A stretch of 64,000 nt of DNA from Streptococcus sp. 596553 (GCF_900411395.1 NZ_OXCQ01000008.1:30017-94016), one strand, 5' to 3'; shown: positions 53,885 through 63,279, numbered from the stretch's first letter. Made by a program: numbers and translations. Notes: generated from the letters alone by a model not told the origin.

Positions 53885-54685
53885 TTATTGTAACTGAGAT
53901 TTATCTGGGAGGTAAGAGCCACCTAGATAGGTATTGCTAAGTTTTTCAAGTGTTCCGTCTTGATAGAGTTCTTTGAGCGCTTTATCAAATTTCTCTTTAA
54001 ACTTCTTTTGGTCGCTTGAGAAAACGATATAGTTGCTGGGGCTATCGGCAGAAGGTAAATCAACGACTGAGAGATCTAAGCCACGGTCCTTGATAATCTT
54101 TTGAACCGATACCTTGTCAAAGACTAGGAAATCAAATTCACCGTTAGAGAGGTCTAGGATTCGTTTACCGATATCCTCACCAGAAAAATCGATAGTAGCG
54201 GGATTGTCGGTGTGTTTTTGATTCCAGTTATTGATGAATTGAGCATTTGAAGTTCCAGTATCCTCCTGCGTTGTTTTACCAGCGATTTGGTCAAGTGAAG
54301 TCAGAGGCTTTTTCTTGTTGCTGACAAGGACGAGGGGGTTGTTCGAAATTGGAAGTGAGTAAAGGTATTTTTCAGCACGCTCTTTTGTGTAACTCAAGTT
54401 ATTGGCTGCAGCCTGATAGTGACCAGAATCAAGTCCTGGGAAGATACTCTCCCAAGCAGTTCTTTGGAATTGAATCTCATAGTCGCTGAGTTTTTCATCT
54501 ACTGCTTTTAGAACTTCGATGTCGAAGCCTGTCAGATTTCCCTTATCTTCGTAATCAAATGGCGGCACATCGCCAGCTGTAGCAACGATGATTGTCTTTT
54601 GAGAGCTGGTCTCTTTAGGTATGGCTTGATTTCCACAGGCAACCAAAAATGGTAGGATGGCTAATAATAGGCTAAATTTTTTCAT
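53885..54685 (-). CDS. Amino-acid-binding lipoprotein (ABC transporter)
   Basis: This 266-residue family-3 solute-binding protein has a lipoprotein signal with lipobox 'LVAC' at about residue 17, and a mature domain with 'IIVATAGDVPPFDYEDKG', 'GFDIEVLKAVDEKL', 'NNLSYTKERAEKY' and 'FDFLVFDKVSVQKI', typical for cystine or polar amino acids. No permease or ATPase lies next to it, so it must share one encoded elsewhere. The ATG at 54685 has GGAG seven bases upstream. Confidence 0.9.
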   Translation of the reverse strand: MKKFSLLLAILPFLVACGNQAIPKETSSQKTIIVATAGDVPPFDYEDKGNLTGFDIEVLKAVDEKLSDYEIQFQRTAWESIFPGLDSGHYQAAANNLSYTKERAEKYLYSLPISNNPLVLVSNKKKPLTSLDQIAGKTTQEDTGTSNAQFINNWNQKHTDNPATIDFSGEDIGKRILDLSNGEFDFLVFDKVSVQKIIKDRGLDLSVVDLPSADSPSNYIVFSSDQKKFKEKFDKALKELYQDGTLEKLSNTYLGGSYLPDKSQLQ

Positions 54686-54794
54686 AATATCTCCATTCAA
54701 ATGTAAAGTACTTGCTAGTTTATCAGAAACTTTCTTGATGAACCAATATATATTTTTTATGACTGTAATAAAAAATCTTAATCATGAAAAATCT

Positions 54795-54823
54795 CTGCAA
54801 GCTCTTTCAAATTATGGTAGAAT
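54795..54823 (+). promoter_or_regulatory. Promoter of the nitroreductase-pepV operon
   Basis: CTGCAA, 17 bases, TAGAAT, about 30 bases before the nitroreductase ATG. Confidence 0.6.
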
Positions 54824-54855
54824 GGAAGCAGTAGAATTAGAAAAGGAAATCGATT

Positions 54856-55488
54856 ATGAAATTTCTTGAATTAAATAAAAAACGTCATGCGACTAAGCAT
54901 TTCACTGATAAGCCAGTGGATCCAAAAGATGTGCGTACGGCTATCGAAATTGCAACCTTGGCACCAAGTTCCCACAACAGCCAGCCATGGAAATTTGTAG
55001 TGGTGCGTGAGAAAAATGCCGAACTAGCAAAATTGGCTTACGGTTCAAACTTTGAACAGGTATCATCAGCGCCTGTAACTATTGCCTTGTTTACAGACAC
55101 AGATTTGGCTAAACGTGCTCGTAAGATTGCCCGAGTTGGTGGTGCTAATAACTTTTCTGAAGAGCAACTTCAATATTTTATGAAGAATTTGCCTGCTGAA
55201 TTTGCCCGTTACAATGAACAACAAGTCAGCGACTATCTAGCCCTCAATGCAGGTTTGGTTGCTATGAACTTGGTTCTCGCTCTTACAGACCAAGGAATCG
55301 GATCAAATCTTATTCTTGGTTTTGACAAATCAAAAGTCAATGAAGTTTTGGATATCGAAGACCGCTTCCGCCCAGAACTTTTGATTACAGTGGGATACAC
55401 AGACGAAAAATTGGAACCAAGTTACCGCTTGCCAGTAGATGAAATCATCGAGAAAAGACAGAAAGAAGAAAAAAATGACAGCAATTGA
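54856..55488 (+). CDS. Nitroreductase-family flavoprotein
   Basis: This 210-residue FMN-dependent oxidoreductase has the family start 'KRHATKHFTDKPVDPKDVRT', the FMN phosphate contact 'APSSHNSQPWKFVVV' and 'IGSNLILGFDKSKV'. Substrates of such enzymes are nitro compounds or quinones. Its last 14 bases overlap the start of pepV. AAAAGGA precedes the ATG. Confidence 0.9.
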   Translation: MKFLELNKKRHATKHFTDKPVDPKDVRTAIEIATLAPSSHNSQPWKFVVVREKNAELAKLAYGSNFEQVSSAPVTIALFTDTDLAKRARKIARVGGANNFSEEQLQYFMKNLPAEFARYNEQQVSDYLALNAGLVAMNLVLALTDQGIGSNLILGFDKSKVNEVLDIEDRFRPELLITVGYTDEKLEPSYRLPVDEIIEKRQKEEKNDSN

Positions 55489-56875
55489 TTTTACAGCAGA
55501 AGTAGAAAAACGCAAAGAAGACCTCTTGGCTGACTTGTTTAGCCTTTTAGAAATCAACTCAGAACGAGATGACAGCAAGGTTGATGCTGAGCATCCATTT
55601 GGACCTGGTCCAGTAAAAGCCTTGGAAAAATTCCTTGAAATCGCAGACCGTGATGGCTACCCAACTAAAAATGTTGACAACTATGCAGGACATTTTGAGT
55701 TTGGTGATGGAGAAGAAGTTCTCGGAATCTTTGCCCACATGGACGTGGTACCAGCTGGTAGCGGTTGGGACACAGACCCTTACACACCGACTATCAAAGA
55801 CGGTCGCCTTTATGCGCGTGGGGCGTCGGACGACAAGGGTCCTACAACAGCTTGTTACTATGGCTTGAAAATCATCAAAGAATTGGGCCTTCCAACTTCT
55901 AAAAAAGTTCGCTTCATCGTCGGAACAGACGAAGAATCAGGCTGGGCAGATATGGACTACTACTTCGAGCACGTAGGACTTGCGAAACCAGACTTCGGTT
56001 TCTCTCCAGACGCTGAATTCCCTATCATCAATGGTGAAAAAGGAAATATCACGGAATATCTCCACTTTGCAGGTGAAAATGCAGGTGTTGCCCGTCTTCA
56101 CAGCTTCACAGGTGGTTTGCGTGAAAACATGGTACCAGAATCAGCAACAGCAGTTGTTTCAGGTGACTTAGCTGACTTGCAAGCTAAACTAGATGCTTTT
56201 GTTGCAGAACACAAACTTAGAGGAGAACTCCAAGAAGAAGCTGGCCAATACAAGGTGACGATTATTGGTAAATCAGCCCACGGTGCTATGCCTGCTTCAG
56301 GTGTCAATGGTGCGACTTACCTAGCCCTCTTCCTTAGCCAGTTTGACTTTGCTGGTCCAGCTAAAGACTACCTTGACATCGCTGGTAAAATTCTCTTGAA
56401 CGACCATGAGGGTGAAAGTCTCAAGATTGCCCATGTGGACGAAAAGATGGGCGCCCTTTCTATGAATGCCGGTGTCTTCCGCTTTGACGAAACAAGCGCT
56501 GACAATACCATTGCCCTCAACATCCGCTATCCAAAAGGAACAAGTCCTGAGCAAATCAAGTCAATTCTTGAAAACTTGCCAGTTGCTTCTGTTAGCCTTT
56601 CTGAACACGGTCACACGCCTCACTATGTACCAATGGAAGATCCACTTGTTCAAACCTTGTTGAATGTTTATGAAAAACAAACTGGTCTACAAGGTCATGA
56701 ACAAGTTATTGGTGGTGGAACCTTTGGTCGCTTGCTTGAACGTGGGGTTGCCTACGGTGCTATGTTCCCAGACTCAATTGACACCATGCACCAAGCTAAT
56801 GAATTTATCGCCTTGGACGATCTTTTCCGAGCAGCAGCAATCTATGCCGAAGCTATTTATGAATTGATCAAATAA
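55475..56875 (+). CDS. pepV: Dipeptidase PepV (M20 family)
   Basis: This 466-residue zinc dipeptidase cleaves a wide set of dipeptides in the cytoplasm, freeing amino acids after peptide import. Motifs: 'GIFAHMDVVPAGSGWDTDP', 'YARGASDDKGPTTACYYGL' (bridging Asp), 'IVGTDEESGWADM' (catalytic Glu pair), 'FSPDAEFPIINGEKG' and the C-terminal His in 'DSIDTMHQANEFI'. The ATG at 55475 begins the conserved sequence and overlaps the nitroreductase. Confidence 0.95.
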   Translation: MTAIDFTAEVEKRKEDLLADLFSLLEINSERDDSKVDAEHPFGPGPVKALEKFLEIADRDGYPTKNVDNYAGHFEFGDGEEVLGIFAHMDVVPAGSGWDTDPYTPTIKDGRLYARGASDDKGPTTACYYGLKIIKELGLPTSKKVRFIVGTDEESGWADMDYYFEHVGLAKPDFGFSPDAEFPIINGEKGNITEYLHFAGENAGVARLHSFTGGLRENMVPESATAVVSGDLADLQAKLDAFVAEHKLRGELQEEAGQYKVTIIGKSAHGAMPASGVNGATYLALFLSQFDFAGPAKDYLDIAGKILLNDHEGESLKIAHVDEKMGALSMNAGVFRFDETSADNTIALNIRYPKGTSPEQIKSILENLPVASVSLSEHGHTPHYVPMEDPLVQTLLNVYEKQTGLQGHEQVIGGGTFGRLLERGVAYGAMFPDSIDTMHQANEFIALDDLFRAAAIYAEAIYELIK

Positions 56876-56881
56876 AACGAT

Positions 56882-56914
56882 AGAAGTCTGAGATTGTATG
56901 CTTAGACTTCTTTT
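56882..56914 (+). terminator. Terminator of pepV
   Basis: AGAAGTCT / AGACTTCT arms around a 14-base loop, followed by TTTT. Confidence 0.8.
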
Positions 56915-56928
56915 TGGAGGAAAAGTAG

Positions 56929-57519
56929 ATGTCCCAAATCGAAAGAATCAAGCAGGCTATCATGGCGGATCCGCAGAATGCCACCTATACAGAGCGTGGC
57001 ATCGAGCCTCTCTTTGCAGCACCAAAGACTGCTCGCATCAATATCATCGGTCAAGCGCCTGGTCTTAAAACCCAAAAAGCAGGCCTTTACTGGAAGGACA
57101 AAAGTGGTGACCGCCTGAGAAACTGGCTAGGTGTGGATGAAGATACCTTTTACGATTCAGGATATTTTGCTGTTTTGCCTATGGATTTCTACTTTCCTGG
57201 GCATGGCAAGTCAGGTGACCTGCCACCTCGAGCTGGCTTTGCCGAAAAATGGCATCCGCAGCTCTTGCAAGAATTACCAGATATTCAATTGACCCTCTTG
57301 ATTGGGCAATATGCCCAGACCTACTATTTAAAGGAGAAAATCAGTGGCAAGGTAACAGAACGGGTAAAACATTATCAGAATTACTTGCCAACCTATTTTC
57401 CTTTAGTTCATCCCTCGCCTAGAAATCAAATCTGGATGGCCAAAAATCCTTGGTTTGAGGCAGAAGTGGTGCCAGATTTGAAAAAAAGAATTAAAACTAT
57501 TTTAGGAGAAAAAGAATGA
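56929..57519 (+). CDS. Uracil-DNA-glycosylase-family protein
   Basis: This 196-residue protein of the UDG superfamily has motif A 'IIGQAPGLKTQKAGLYW', a central 'PRAGFAEKWHPQLLQ' and motif B 'LVHPSPRNQIWM'. It is not the main Ung enzyme and its base preference is not clear from sequence. The gene overlaps the following rhodanese by four bases (ATGA). Confidence 0.88.
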   Translation: MSQIERIKQAIMADPQNATYTERGIEPLFAAPKTARINIIGQAPGLKTQKAGLYWKDKSGDRLRNWLGVDEDTFYDSGYFAVLPMDFYFPGHGKSGDLPPRAGFAEKWHPQLLQELPDIQLTLLIGQYAQTYYLKEKISGKVTERVKHYQNYLPTYFPLVHPSPRNQIWMAKNPWFEAEVVPDLKKRIKTILGEKE

Positions 57520-57803
57520 AAGAAATAACCTTTGACGCATTTTGCCAGCTTTACCAAAACGACCAACTTTCTCTAGTGGACGTGAGAGAAATGGATGAGT
57601 TTGAAGCTCTTCATTTAGAAGGTGCTCAGAATTTTCCTCTCAGTCAATTAGCTGATACCTTTGATCAGTTGGACAAGGACCAGTTACATTATGTTATTTG
57701 CAAATCTGGAATGAGATCGGCGCGTGCTTGCCAATTCTTATCAGAACAAGGTTATAAGGTTATCAATGTCCAAGGTGGTATGACTGCCTTTGAAGAACTT
57801 TAA
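57516..57803 (+). CDS. Rhodanese-like domain protein
   Basis: A 95-residue single rhodanese domain with 'LVDVREMDEFEALHLEGAQN' at the start and the active-site loop 'VICKSGMRSARACQFL', where Cys carries the persulfide. Sulfur relay is the likely role. It starts inside the end of the UDG-like gene behind AGGAG. Confidence 0.92.
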   Translation: MKEITFDAFCQLYQNDQLSLVDVREMDEFEALHLEGAQNFPLSQLADTFDQLDKDQLHYVICKSGMRSARACQFLSEQGYKVINVQGGMTAFEEL

Positions 57804-57812
57804 AATTTTGCA

Positions 57813-57852
57813 TTTCTCCTACTTGGTGTGGACTGGGTAGGAGAATTTTATT
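57813..57852 (+). terminator. Terminator after the rhodanese gene
   Basis: TTCTCCTAC / GTAGGAGAA stem with flanking A/T pairing, followed by TTTTATTTTT. Confidence 0.88.
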
Positions 57853-57973
57853 TTTAGACAATTCTCATTTTTGAGAATCTTGAAAACATTCAATATTTAC
57901 TTCGTGAAGCTTTTTTCATACTCCTATTCATGATATACTAGGTCAGTATTTTATAAATATGAAGGAGATTTTC

Positions 57974-59299
57974 ATGGCTAAAAAAGGTGCCTTAACAGGT
58001 TTGCTCCTGTTTGGAATATTTTTTGGTGCGGGGAACTTGATTTTTCCGCCTTCTCTAGGTGCTCTATCTGGAGAACATTTTCTTCCTGCCATCGCAGGTT
58101 TTGTCTTTTCAGGTGTCGGTATCGCCGTCTTGACTCTGATTATTGGAACGTTAAATCCTAAAGGATATATCTACGAGATTTCAACAAAGATAGCGCCTTG
58201 GTTTGCGACTCTTTACCTCTCAGTTCTTTACTTGTCAATTGGCCCATTCTTTGCTATCCCACGTACTGCTACAACAGCTTACGAAGTAGGGATTAGCCCC
58301 CTTTTGTCGGATGCAAATAAAGGACTTGGCTTGATTGTATTTACGGTTCTGTATTTTGCGGCAGCCTATTTGATTTCGCTTAATCCATCAAAAATCTTAG
58401 ACCGTATCGGCCGTATTTTAACACCAGTTTTTGCGATTTTGATTGTTATCTTGGTTGTTCTGGGAGCTTTCAAATACGGTGGAACAAGTCCTCAAGCTGC
58501 GTCAGCCGCTTATCAAGCTTCTGCCTTTGGTACAGGTTTCCTAGAAGGTTACAATACCTTGGACGCCCTTGCTTCAGTTGCCTTTAGCGTAATCGCAGTT
58601 CAAACCTTGAAACAACTTGGATTTTCAAGCAAGAAAGAATACATTTCAACTATTTGGGTTGTTGGTATCGTTGTTGCCCTTGCCTTTAGTGCTCTTTATA
58701 TCGGTTTAGGTTTCCTTGGAAATCATTTCCCAGTACCAGCTGAAGCGATGAAAGGTGGAACACCTGGTGTTTACATCTTGTCACAAGCTACTCAAGAAAT
58801 ATTTGGCTCAACAGCTCAACTCTTCCTTGCAGCTATGGTTACTGTAACCTGCTTCACAACAACAGTTGGTCTGATTGTGTCAACAGCTGAGTTCTTTAAT
58901 GAGCGTTTCCCACAAATCAGCTACAAGGTTTATGCGACAGCCTTTACCTTGATTGGATTTGCCATTGCTAATTTAGGTCTTGATGCGATTATCAAGTACT
59001 CAATTCCAGTACTGGTTATCTTGTACCCAATCACGATTGCCATCGTTATGATTGTCATTGTCAATAAATTTGTAGCTCTTTCAAAACCAGGTATGCAGTT
59101 GACAATTGCTGTGGTTACAGCTATTGCTATTGCAAGCGTACTAGGAAGCTCGTTTAAGGTTGAGTTTCTTGCAAACCTTGTCAACGCTCTTCCTTTTGCC
59201 AAGGCCTCTCTCCCATGGTTGGTGCCAGCCATTGTCGGAATCTTGCTCTCATTGGTTCTACCAAATAAGCAAGAAAGTGATGTTTTTGAAATGGAATAA
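57974..59299 (+). CDS. brnQ: Branched-chain amino-acid transporter BrnQ (LIVCS family)
   Basis: This 441-residue membrane protein has about 12 helices and starts with 'TGLLLFGIFFGAGNLIFPPS', the signature of cation-coupled Leu/Ile/Val carriers. The ATG at 57974 has AAGGAG seven bases upstream; the ATG at 57959 has none. It is monocistronic, with a BOX seven bases after the stop. Confidence 0.94.
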   Translation: MAKKGALTGLLLFGIFFGAGNLIFPPSLGALSGEHFLPAIAGFVFSGVGIAVLTLIIGTLNPKGYIYEISTKIAPWFATLYLSVLYLSIGPFFAIPRTATTAYEVGISPLLSDANKGLGLIVFTVLYFAAAYLISLNPSKILDRIGRILTPVFAILIVILVVLGAFKYGGTSPQAASAAYQASAFGTGFLEGYNTLDALASVAFSVIAVQTLKQLGFSSKKEYISTIWVVGIVVALAFSALYIGLGFLGNHFPVPAEAMKGGTPGVYILSQATQEIFGSTAQLFLAAMVTVTCFTTTVGLIVSTAEFFNERFPQISYKVYATAFTLIGFAIANLGLDAIIKYSIPVLVILYPITIAIVMIVIVNKFVALSKPGMQLTIAVVTAIAIASVLGSSFKVEFLANLVNALPFAKASLPWLVPAIVGILLSLVLPNKQESDVFEME

Positions 59300-59305
59300 T
59301 CACTA

Positions 59306-59457
59306 ATACTCTTCGAAAATCTCTTCAAACCGCGTCAACGTCGCCTTGTCGTATGTATAGGATACTGACTACGTCAGTTCCATCTACAACCTCAAAACAG
59401 TGTTTTGAGCAACCTGCGGCTAGTTTCCTAGTTTGCTCTTTGATTTTCATTGAGTAT
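59306..59457 (+). repeat. BOX element (boxA-B-C)
   Basis: 'ATACTCTTCGAAAATCTC' to 'GATTTTCATTGAGTAT', with boxB 'CTCAAAACAGTGTTTTGAG'. A hairpin with ATCACTTTTGTAG / CTACAGGAGTGAT arms and a T-run follows at 59459-59502 and may act as the brnQ terminator. Confidence 0.95.
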
Positions 59458-59549
59458 AAAATCACTTTTGTAGCCAAGTCTACAGGAGTGATTTTCTTTT
59501 TTTATCCGATGATAAATGTGTTATAATAGGTAGCAAAAGAGGTGAAGAA

Positions 59550-60587
59550 ATGAATCAAACAGTAGAATATATCAAAGAACTAACAGCCATCGCATCGCCA
59601 ACAGGCTTCACTCGGGAGATTTCGGACTATTTAGTCAAGACTCTAGAAGGTTTTGGTTACCAACCGGTTCGCACAGCCAAAGGCGGTGTCAATGTGACCA
59701 TTAAAGGTCAAAATGATGAAGAGCATCGCTATGTGACTGCTCATGTAGATACGCTGGGGGCCATTGTTCGTGCTGTCAAACCAGACGGCCGTCTCAAATT
59801 GGATCGTATCGGTGGCTTTCCTTGGAACATGATTGAAGGTGAAAACTGTACCGTTCATGTGGCTAGCACAGGTCAAAAAGTATCAGGAACCATCCTCATC
59901 CACCAAACTTCTTGCCATGTCTACAAGGATGCAGGAACTGCAGAACGTACCCAGGACAATATGGAAGTGCGTTTGGACGCCAAAGTAACCAATGAAAAAG
60001 AAACTCGTGCCTTGGGGATTGAGGTCGGTGATTTTATCAGTTTTGATCCACGAACTGTCGTGACAGAGACAGGTTTTATCAAGTCTCGTCATTTGGATGA
60101 CAAGGTCAGCGCAGCGATTTTGCTTAACCTGCTTCGTATTTATATGGAAGAGAAGATTGAGTTGCCAGTAACAACCCATTTTGCCTTTTCAGTCTTTGAA
60201 GAAGTGGGGCATGGTGCTAATTCTAATATTCCTGCTCAAGTAGTCGAATATCTGGCTGTGGATATGGGAGCTATGGGTGATGACCAGCAGACAGACGAAT
60301 ATACAGTGTCTATTTGTGTCAAGGATGCTTCAGGGCCTTATCACTATGACTTCCGTCAACACTTGGTTGCCTTGGCGAAAGAGCAAGATATTCCATTCAA
60401 GCTGGATATCTATCCATTTTATGGTTCGGACGCTTCAGCGGCTATGTCTGCAGGTGCAGAAGTTAAACACGCTCTTCTTGGTGCGGGTATCGAGTCTAGT
60501 CATTCTTATGAGCGTACTCATATTGACTCGGTGGTCGCAACAGAGCGTATGGTTGATGCTTATCTTAAGAGTGGGTTGGTAGACTAA
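59550..60587 (+). CDS. M42-family metallo-aminopeptidase
   Basis: This 345-residue enzyme forms large tetrahedral complexes that trim peptides. Metal ligands are in 'YVTAHVDTLGAIV' (His, Asp), 'SRHLDDKVSAAILL' (bridging Asp), 'FEEVGHGAN' (catalytic Glu pair), 'AVDMGAMGDD' and the final His in 'GIESSHSYERTHIDSV'. Members include glutamyl- and leucyl-aminopeptidases; the specificity cannot be read here. AGAGGTGA precedes the ATG. It is first in a tight four-gene run to ldcB. Confidence 0.9.
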   Translation: MNQTVEYIKELTAIASPTGFTREISDYLVKTLEGFGYQPVRTAKGGVNVTIKGQNDEEHRYVTAHVDTLGAIVRAVKPDGRLKLDRIGGFPWNMIEGENCTVHVASTGQKVSGTILIHQTSCHVYKDAGTAERTQDNMEVRLDAKVTNEKETRALGIEVGDFISFDPRTVVTETGFIKSRHLDDKVSAAILLNLLRIYMEEKIELPVTTHFAFSVFEEVGHGANSNIPAQVVEYLAVDMGAMGDDQQTDEYTVSICVKDASGPYHYDFRQHLVALAKEQDIPFKLDIYPFYGSDASAAMSAGAEVKHALLGAGIESSHSYERTHIDSVVATERMVDAYLKSGLVD

Positions 60588-60588
60588 T

Positions 60589-61059
60589 ATGTGCCTGATT
60601 TGCCAGAGAATTGACCTCATCAAGAAGGAAGAAAATCCTTACTTTGTCAAAGAGTTGGAAACAGGCTATCTTGTGATTGGAGACCACCAGTATTTTGCAG
60701 GATATAGTCTTTTTCTAGCTAAGGAACACGTTACCGAATTGCACCATTTGAAAAAGGAGACAAGACTCCGTTTTCTAGAAGAAATGAGTTTAGTCCAAGA
60801 GGCAGTTGCCAAGGCCTTTGCTGCTGAGAAAATGAATATCGAACTACTAGGAAATGGCGATGCTCATCTCCACTGGCATCTGTTTCCTAGACGGACAGGT
60901 GATATGAATGACCACGGTCTTAAAGGTCGTGGACCAGTTTGGTGGGTTCCTTTTGAAGAAATGACAGCAGAAACATACCAAGTAAAAACGGATGAGATTA
61001 AAAGATTAGTCGAATGTTTATCGTCAGAAGTAGATAACCTATTAGAAATAAAGGAGTAG
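60589..61059 (+). CDS. HIT-family nucleotide hydrolase-like protein
   Basis: This 156-residue protein has the histidine triad 'DAHLHWHLFPRR' (HxHxH). The N-terminal 'CLICQRIDLIKKEENPYFVK' is typical of HIT proteins that hydrolyse dinucleotide or adenylate substrates. Its ATG lies one base after the aminopeptidase stop, so translation is likely coupled. Confidence 0.9.
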   Translation: MCLICQRIDLIKKEENPYFVKELETGYLVIGDHQYFAGYSLFLAKEHVTELHHLKKETRLRFLEEMSLVQEAVAKAFAAEKMNIELLGNGDAHLHWHLFPRRTGDMNDHGLKGRGPVWWVPFEEMTAETYQVKTDEIKRLVECLSSEVDNLLEIKE

Positions 61060-61061
61060 AA

Positions 61062-61778
61062 ATGAAAAAAAGATACCTTATCTTGACAGCCTTGCTAGCC
61101 TTGAGTCTAGCAGCTTGTTCACAAGAAAAAGCAAAAAATGAAGATGGAGCAGCTAAAACAGAACAAACTGCTAAAGCTGATGGAACAGTTGGAAGTAAGT
61201 CTCAAGGAGCTGCCCAGAAAAAAGCAGAAGTGGTCAATAAAGGTGATTACTACAGCATCCAAGGCAAATACGATGAAATCATCGTAGCCAATAAACACTA
61301 TCCATTGTCAAAAGACTACAATCCAGGGGAAAATCCAACAGCCAAGGCTGAGTTGGTCAAGCTCATCAAAGCTATGCAAGAGGCAGGTTTCCCAATCAGC
61401 GATCATTACAGTGGCTTTAGAAGTTATGAAACTCAGACCAAACTCTATCAAGATTATGTCAATCAAGATGGAAAAGAAGCTGCCGACCGTTATTCTGCTC
61501 GACCTGGCTATAGTGAACACCAAACTGGCTTGGCCTTTGATGTGATTGGGACTGATGGTGATTTGGTGACAGAAGAAAAAGCAGCCCAATGGCTTTTGGA
61601 CCATGCAGCTGACTATGGCTTTGTTGTCCGTTATCTCAAAGGTAAGGAAAAGGAAACAGGCTATATGGCTGAGGAATGGCACTTGCGTTATGTAGGAAAA
61701 GAAGCTAAAGAAATTGCTGAGAGTGGTCTTAGTTTGGAAGAATACTATGGCTTTGAAGGCGGAGATTACGTCGATTAA
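61062..61778 (+). CDS. ldcB: Peptidoglycan L,D-carboxypeptidase LdcB/DacB (lipoprotein)
   Basis: This 238-residue lipoprotein (lipobox 'LSLAAC' near residue 19) has a VanY domain: 'SGFRSYETQTKLYQDYV', 'ARPGYSEHQTGLAFDV' and 'AEEWHLRYVG' hold the zinc His/Asp ligands. In pneumococcus it removes D-Ala from tetrapeptides, shaping the cell wall. It lies two bases after the HIT gene with AAGGAG upstream. Confidence 0.93.
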   Translation: MKKRYLILTALLALSLAACSQEKAKNEDGAAKTEQTAKADGTVGSKSQGAAQKKAEVVNKGDYYSIQGKYDEIIVANKHYPLSKDYNPGENPTAKAELVKLIKAMQEAGFPISDHYSGFRSYETQTKLYQDYVNQDGKEAADRYSARPGYSEHQTGLAFDVIGTDGDLVTEEKAAQWLLDHAADYGFVVRYLKGKEKETGYMAEEWHLRYVGKEAKEIAESGLSLEEYYGFEGGDYVD

Positions 61779-61794
61779 AAAATAAACTTTTCTC

Positions 61795-61822
61795 TTGCAA
61801 TTCCAGATAAATAGTGTATAAT
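61795..61822 (+). promoter_or_regulatory. Promoter of rplK
   Basis: TTGCAA, 16 bases, TATAAT, then a leader of about 75 bases. Confidence 0.8.
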
Positions 61823-61845
61823 AGATAGGTATGTAAAAAGCATAC

Positions 61846-61886
61846 TTGTGGGAGGTAAAAATCTCTAATTACCGCCAAAACCACAA
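61846..61886 (+). promoter_or_regulatory. Leader stem-loop before rplK
   Basis: TTGTGG / CCACAA closes an inner GGTAA / TTACC stem; the ribosome binding site AAGGAGG starts right after it. A smaller GTATG / CATAC hairpin precedes it. Control by a ribosomal protein is possible but not shown. Confidence 0.5.
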
Positions 61887-61900
61887 AGGAGGATTTAAAA

Positions 61901-62326
61901 ATGGCTAAAAAAGTCGAAAAACTTGTAAAATTGCAAATCCCTGCTGGTAAAGCTACACCAGCTCCACCGGTTGGACCTGCTCTTGGTCAAGCTGGTATCA
62001 ACATCATGGGATTCACAAAAGAGTTCAACGCTCGTACAGCTGACCAAGCTGGTATGATCATTCCAGTTGTTATCTCAGTTTACGAAGATAAATCATTTAC
62101 TTTCATCACTAAAACACCACCAGCTGCTGTTCTTTTGAAAAAAGCTGCAGGTGTTGAAAAAGGATCAGGTACACCTAACAAAACTAAAGTTGCTACAGTT
62201 ACTCGTGCACAAGTACAAGAAATTGCAGAAACTAAGATGCCAGATTTGAACGCAGCAAACGTAGAGTCTGCAATGCGTATGATCGAAGGTACTGCTCGTT
62301 CTATGGGATTCACTGTTGTTGACTAA
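61901..62326 (+). CDS. rplK: 50S ribosomal protein L11
   Basis: This 141-residue protein binds the GTPase centre of 23S rRNA. It shows '[20 protein letters not shown]' in the N-terminal domain, a proline hinge, and the RNA-binding C-terminal domain ('[17 protein letters not shown]', '[15 protein letters not shown]'). AAAGGAGG precedes the ATG. rplA follows after 207 bases of structured leader. Confidence 0.98.
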   Translation: MAKKVEKLVKLQIPAGKATPAPPVGPALGQAGINIMGFTKEFNARTADQAGMIIPVVISVYEDKSFTFITKTPPAAVLLKKAAGVEKGSGTPNKTKVATVTRAQVQEIAETKMPDLNAANVESAMRMIEGTARSMGFTVVD

Positions 62327-62353
62327 TCAATAACACAGTAGAAAATCTCACAG

Positions 62354-62453
62354 CAGTCTATTAGTTGCTTTTCATACTAGGCAAGTGACTGAAGCTTGTA
62401 CTTGGGTACAGCAAGGGAGCTTAACGAAGTAGGAAAAGAAAAATAATAGACTG
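62354..62453 (+). promoter_or_regulatory. Large folded RNA between rplK and rplA
   Basis: CAGTCTATTA pairs perfectly with TAATAGACTG 80 bases on. Inside, CTTTTCATACT pairs with AGTAGGAAAAG (one mismatch) and AAGCT...TGTAC-TTG-GGTACA...AGCTT forms the apical part. Its core resembles the BOX A-C junction ('TGTACTTGAGTACGGCAAGG'). It may be an L1-controlled leader, a worn BOX, or both. Confidence 0.55.
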
Positions 62454-62533
62454 AAAACCCGCAAGACTTCATCATTTCGAGGAGTGACGTGGGAGATGAA
62501 AATCGATTGAACCACTTACAAGGAGAATAGAAA

Positions 62534-63223
62534 ATGGCTAAAAAAAGCAAACAACTTCGTGCTGCTCTTGAGAAAATCGACAGCACAAAAGCATACAGCG
62601 TAGAAGAAGCTGTAGCACTTGCAAAAGAAACTAACTTTGCAAAATTTGACGCAACTGTAGAAGTTGCTTACAACTTGAACATCGACGTTAAAAAAGCTGA
62701 CCAACAAATCCGTGGAGCAATGGTATTGCCAAACGGTACTGGTAAAACTTCACGCGTTCTTGTTTTTGCACGTGGTGCAAAAGCTGAAGAAGCAAAAGCT
62801 GCTGGTGCAGACTTTGTTGGTGAAGATGACCTTGTTGCTAAAATCAACGACGGTTGGTTGGACTTCGACGTAGTTATCGCTACACCTGACATGATGGCTC
62901 TTGTTGGACGTCTTGGACGTGTCCTTGGACCACGTAACTTGATGCCAAACCCTAAAACTGGTACTGTAACAATGGATATTGCTAAAGCAGTTGAAGAGTC
63001 TAAAGGTGGTAAAATCACTTACCGTGCTGACCGTGCAGGTAACGTTCAAGCAATCATCGGTAAAGTATCATTTGAAGCTGAAAAATTGGTTGAAAACTTC
63101 AAAGCTTTCAACGAAACAATCCAAAAAGCAAAACCAGCTACAGCTAAAGGAACTTACGTAACAAACTTGACTATCACAACTACTCAAGGTGTTGGTATCA
63201 AAGTTGACGTAAACTCACTTTAA
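62534..63223 (+). CDS. rplA: 50S ribosomal protein L1
   Basis: This 229-residue protein binds the L1 stalk of 23S rRNA and, in many bacteria, its own mRNA. Signature parts are '[19 protein letters not shown]', '[20 protein letters not shown]' and the C-terminal '[14 protein letters not shown]'. AAGGAG precedes the ATG. A terminator follows. Confidence 0.98.
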   Translation: MAKKSKQLRAALEKIDSTKAYSVEEAVALAKETNFAKFDATVEVAYNLNIDVKKADQQIRGAMVLPNGTGKTSRVLVFARGAKAEEAKAAGADFVGEDDLVAKINDGWLDFDVVIATPDMMALVGRLGRVLGPRNLMPNPKTGTVTMDIAKAVEESKGGKITYRADRAGNVQAIIGKVSFEAEKLVENFKAFNETIQKAKPATAKGTYVTNLTITTTQGVGIKVDVNSL

Positions 63224-63243
63224 TCAGTAGTTAATCTAATGTA

Positions 63244-63279
63244 AAAAAGTTGAAGACGCTATGTCTCAACTTTTTTTGA
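63244..63279 (+). terminator. Terminator of rplK-rplA
   Basis: AAAGTTGA-GAC / GTC-TCAACTTT stem with a T7 tail. Confidence 0.9.
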
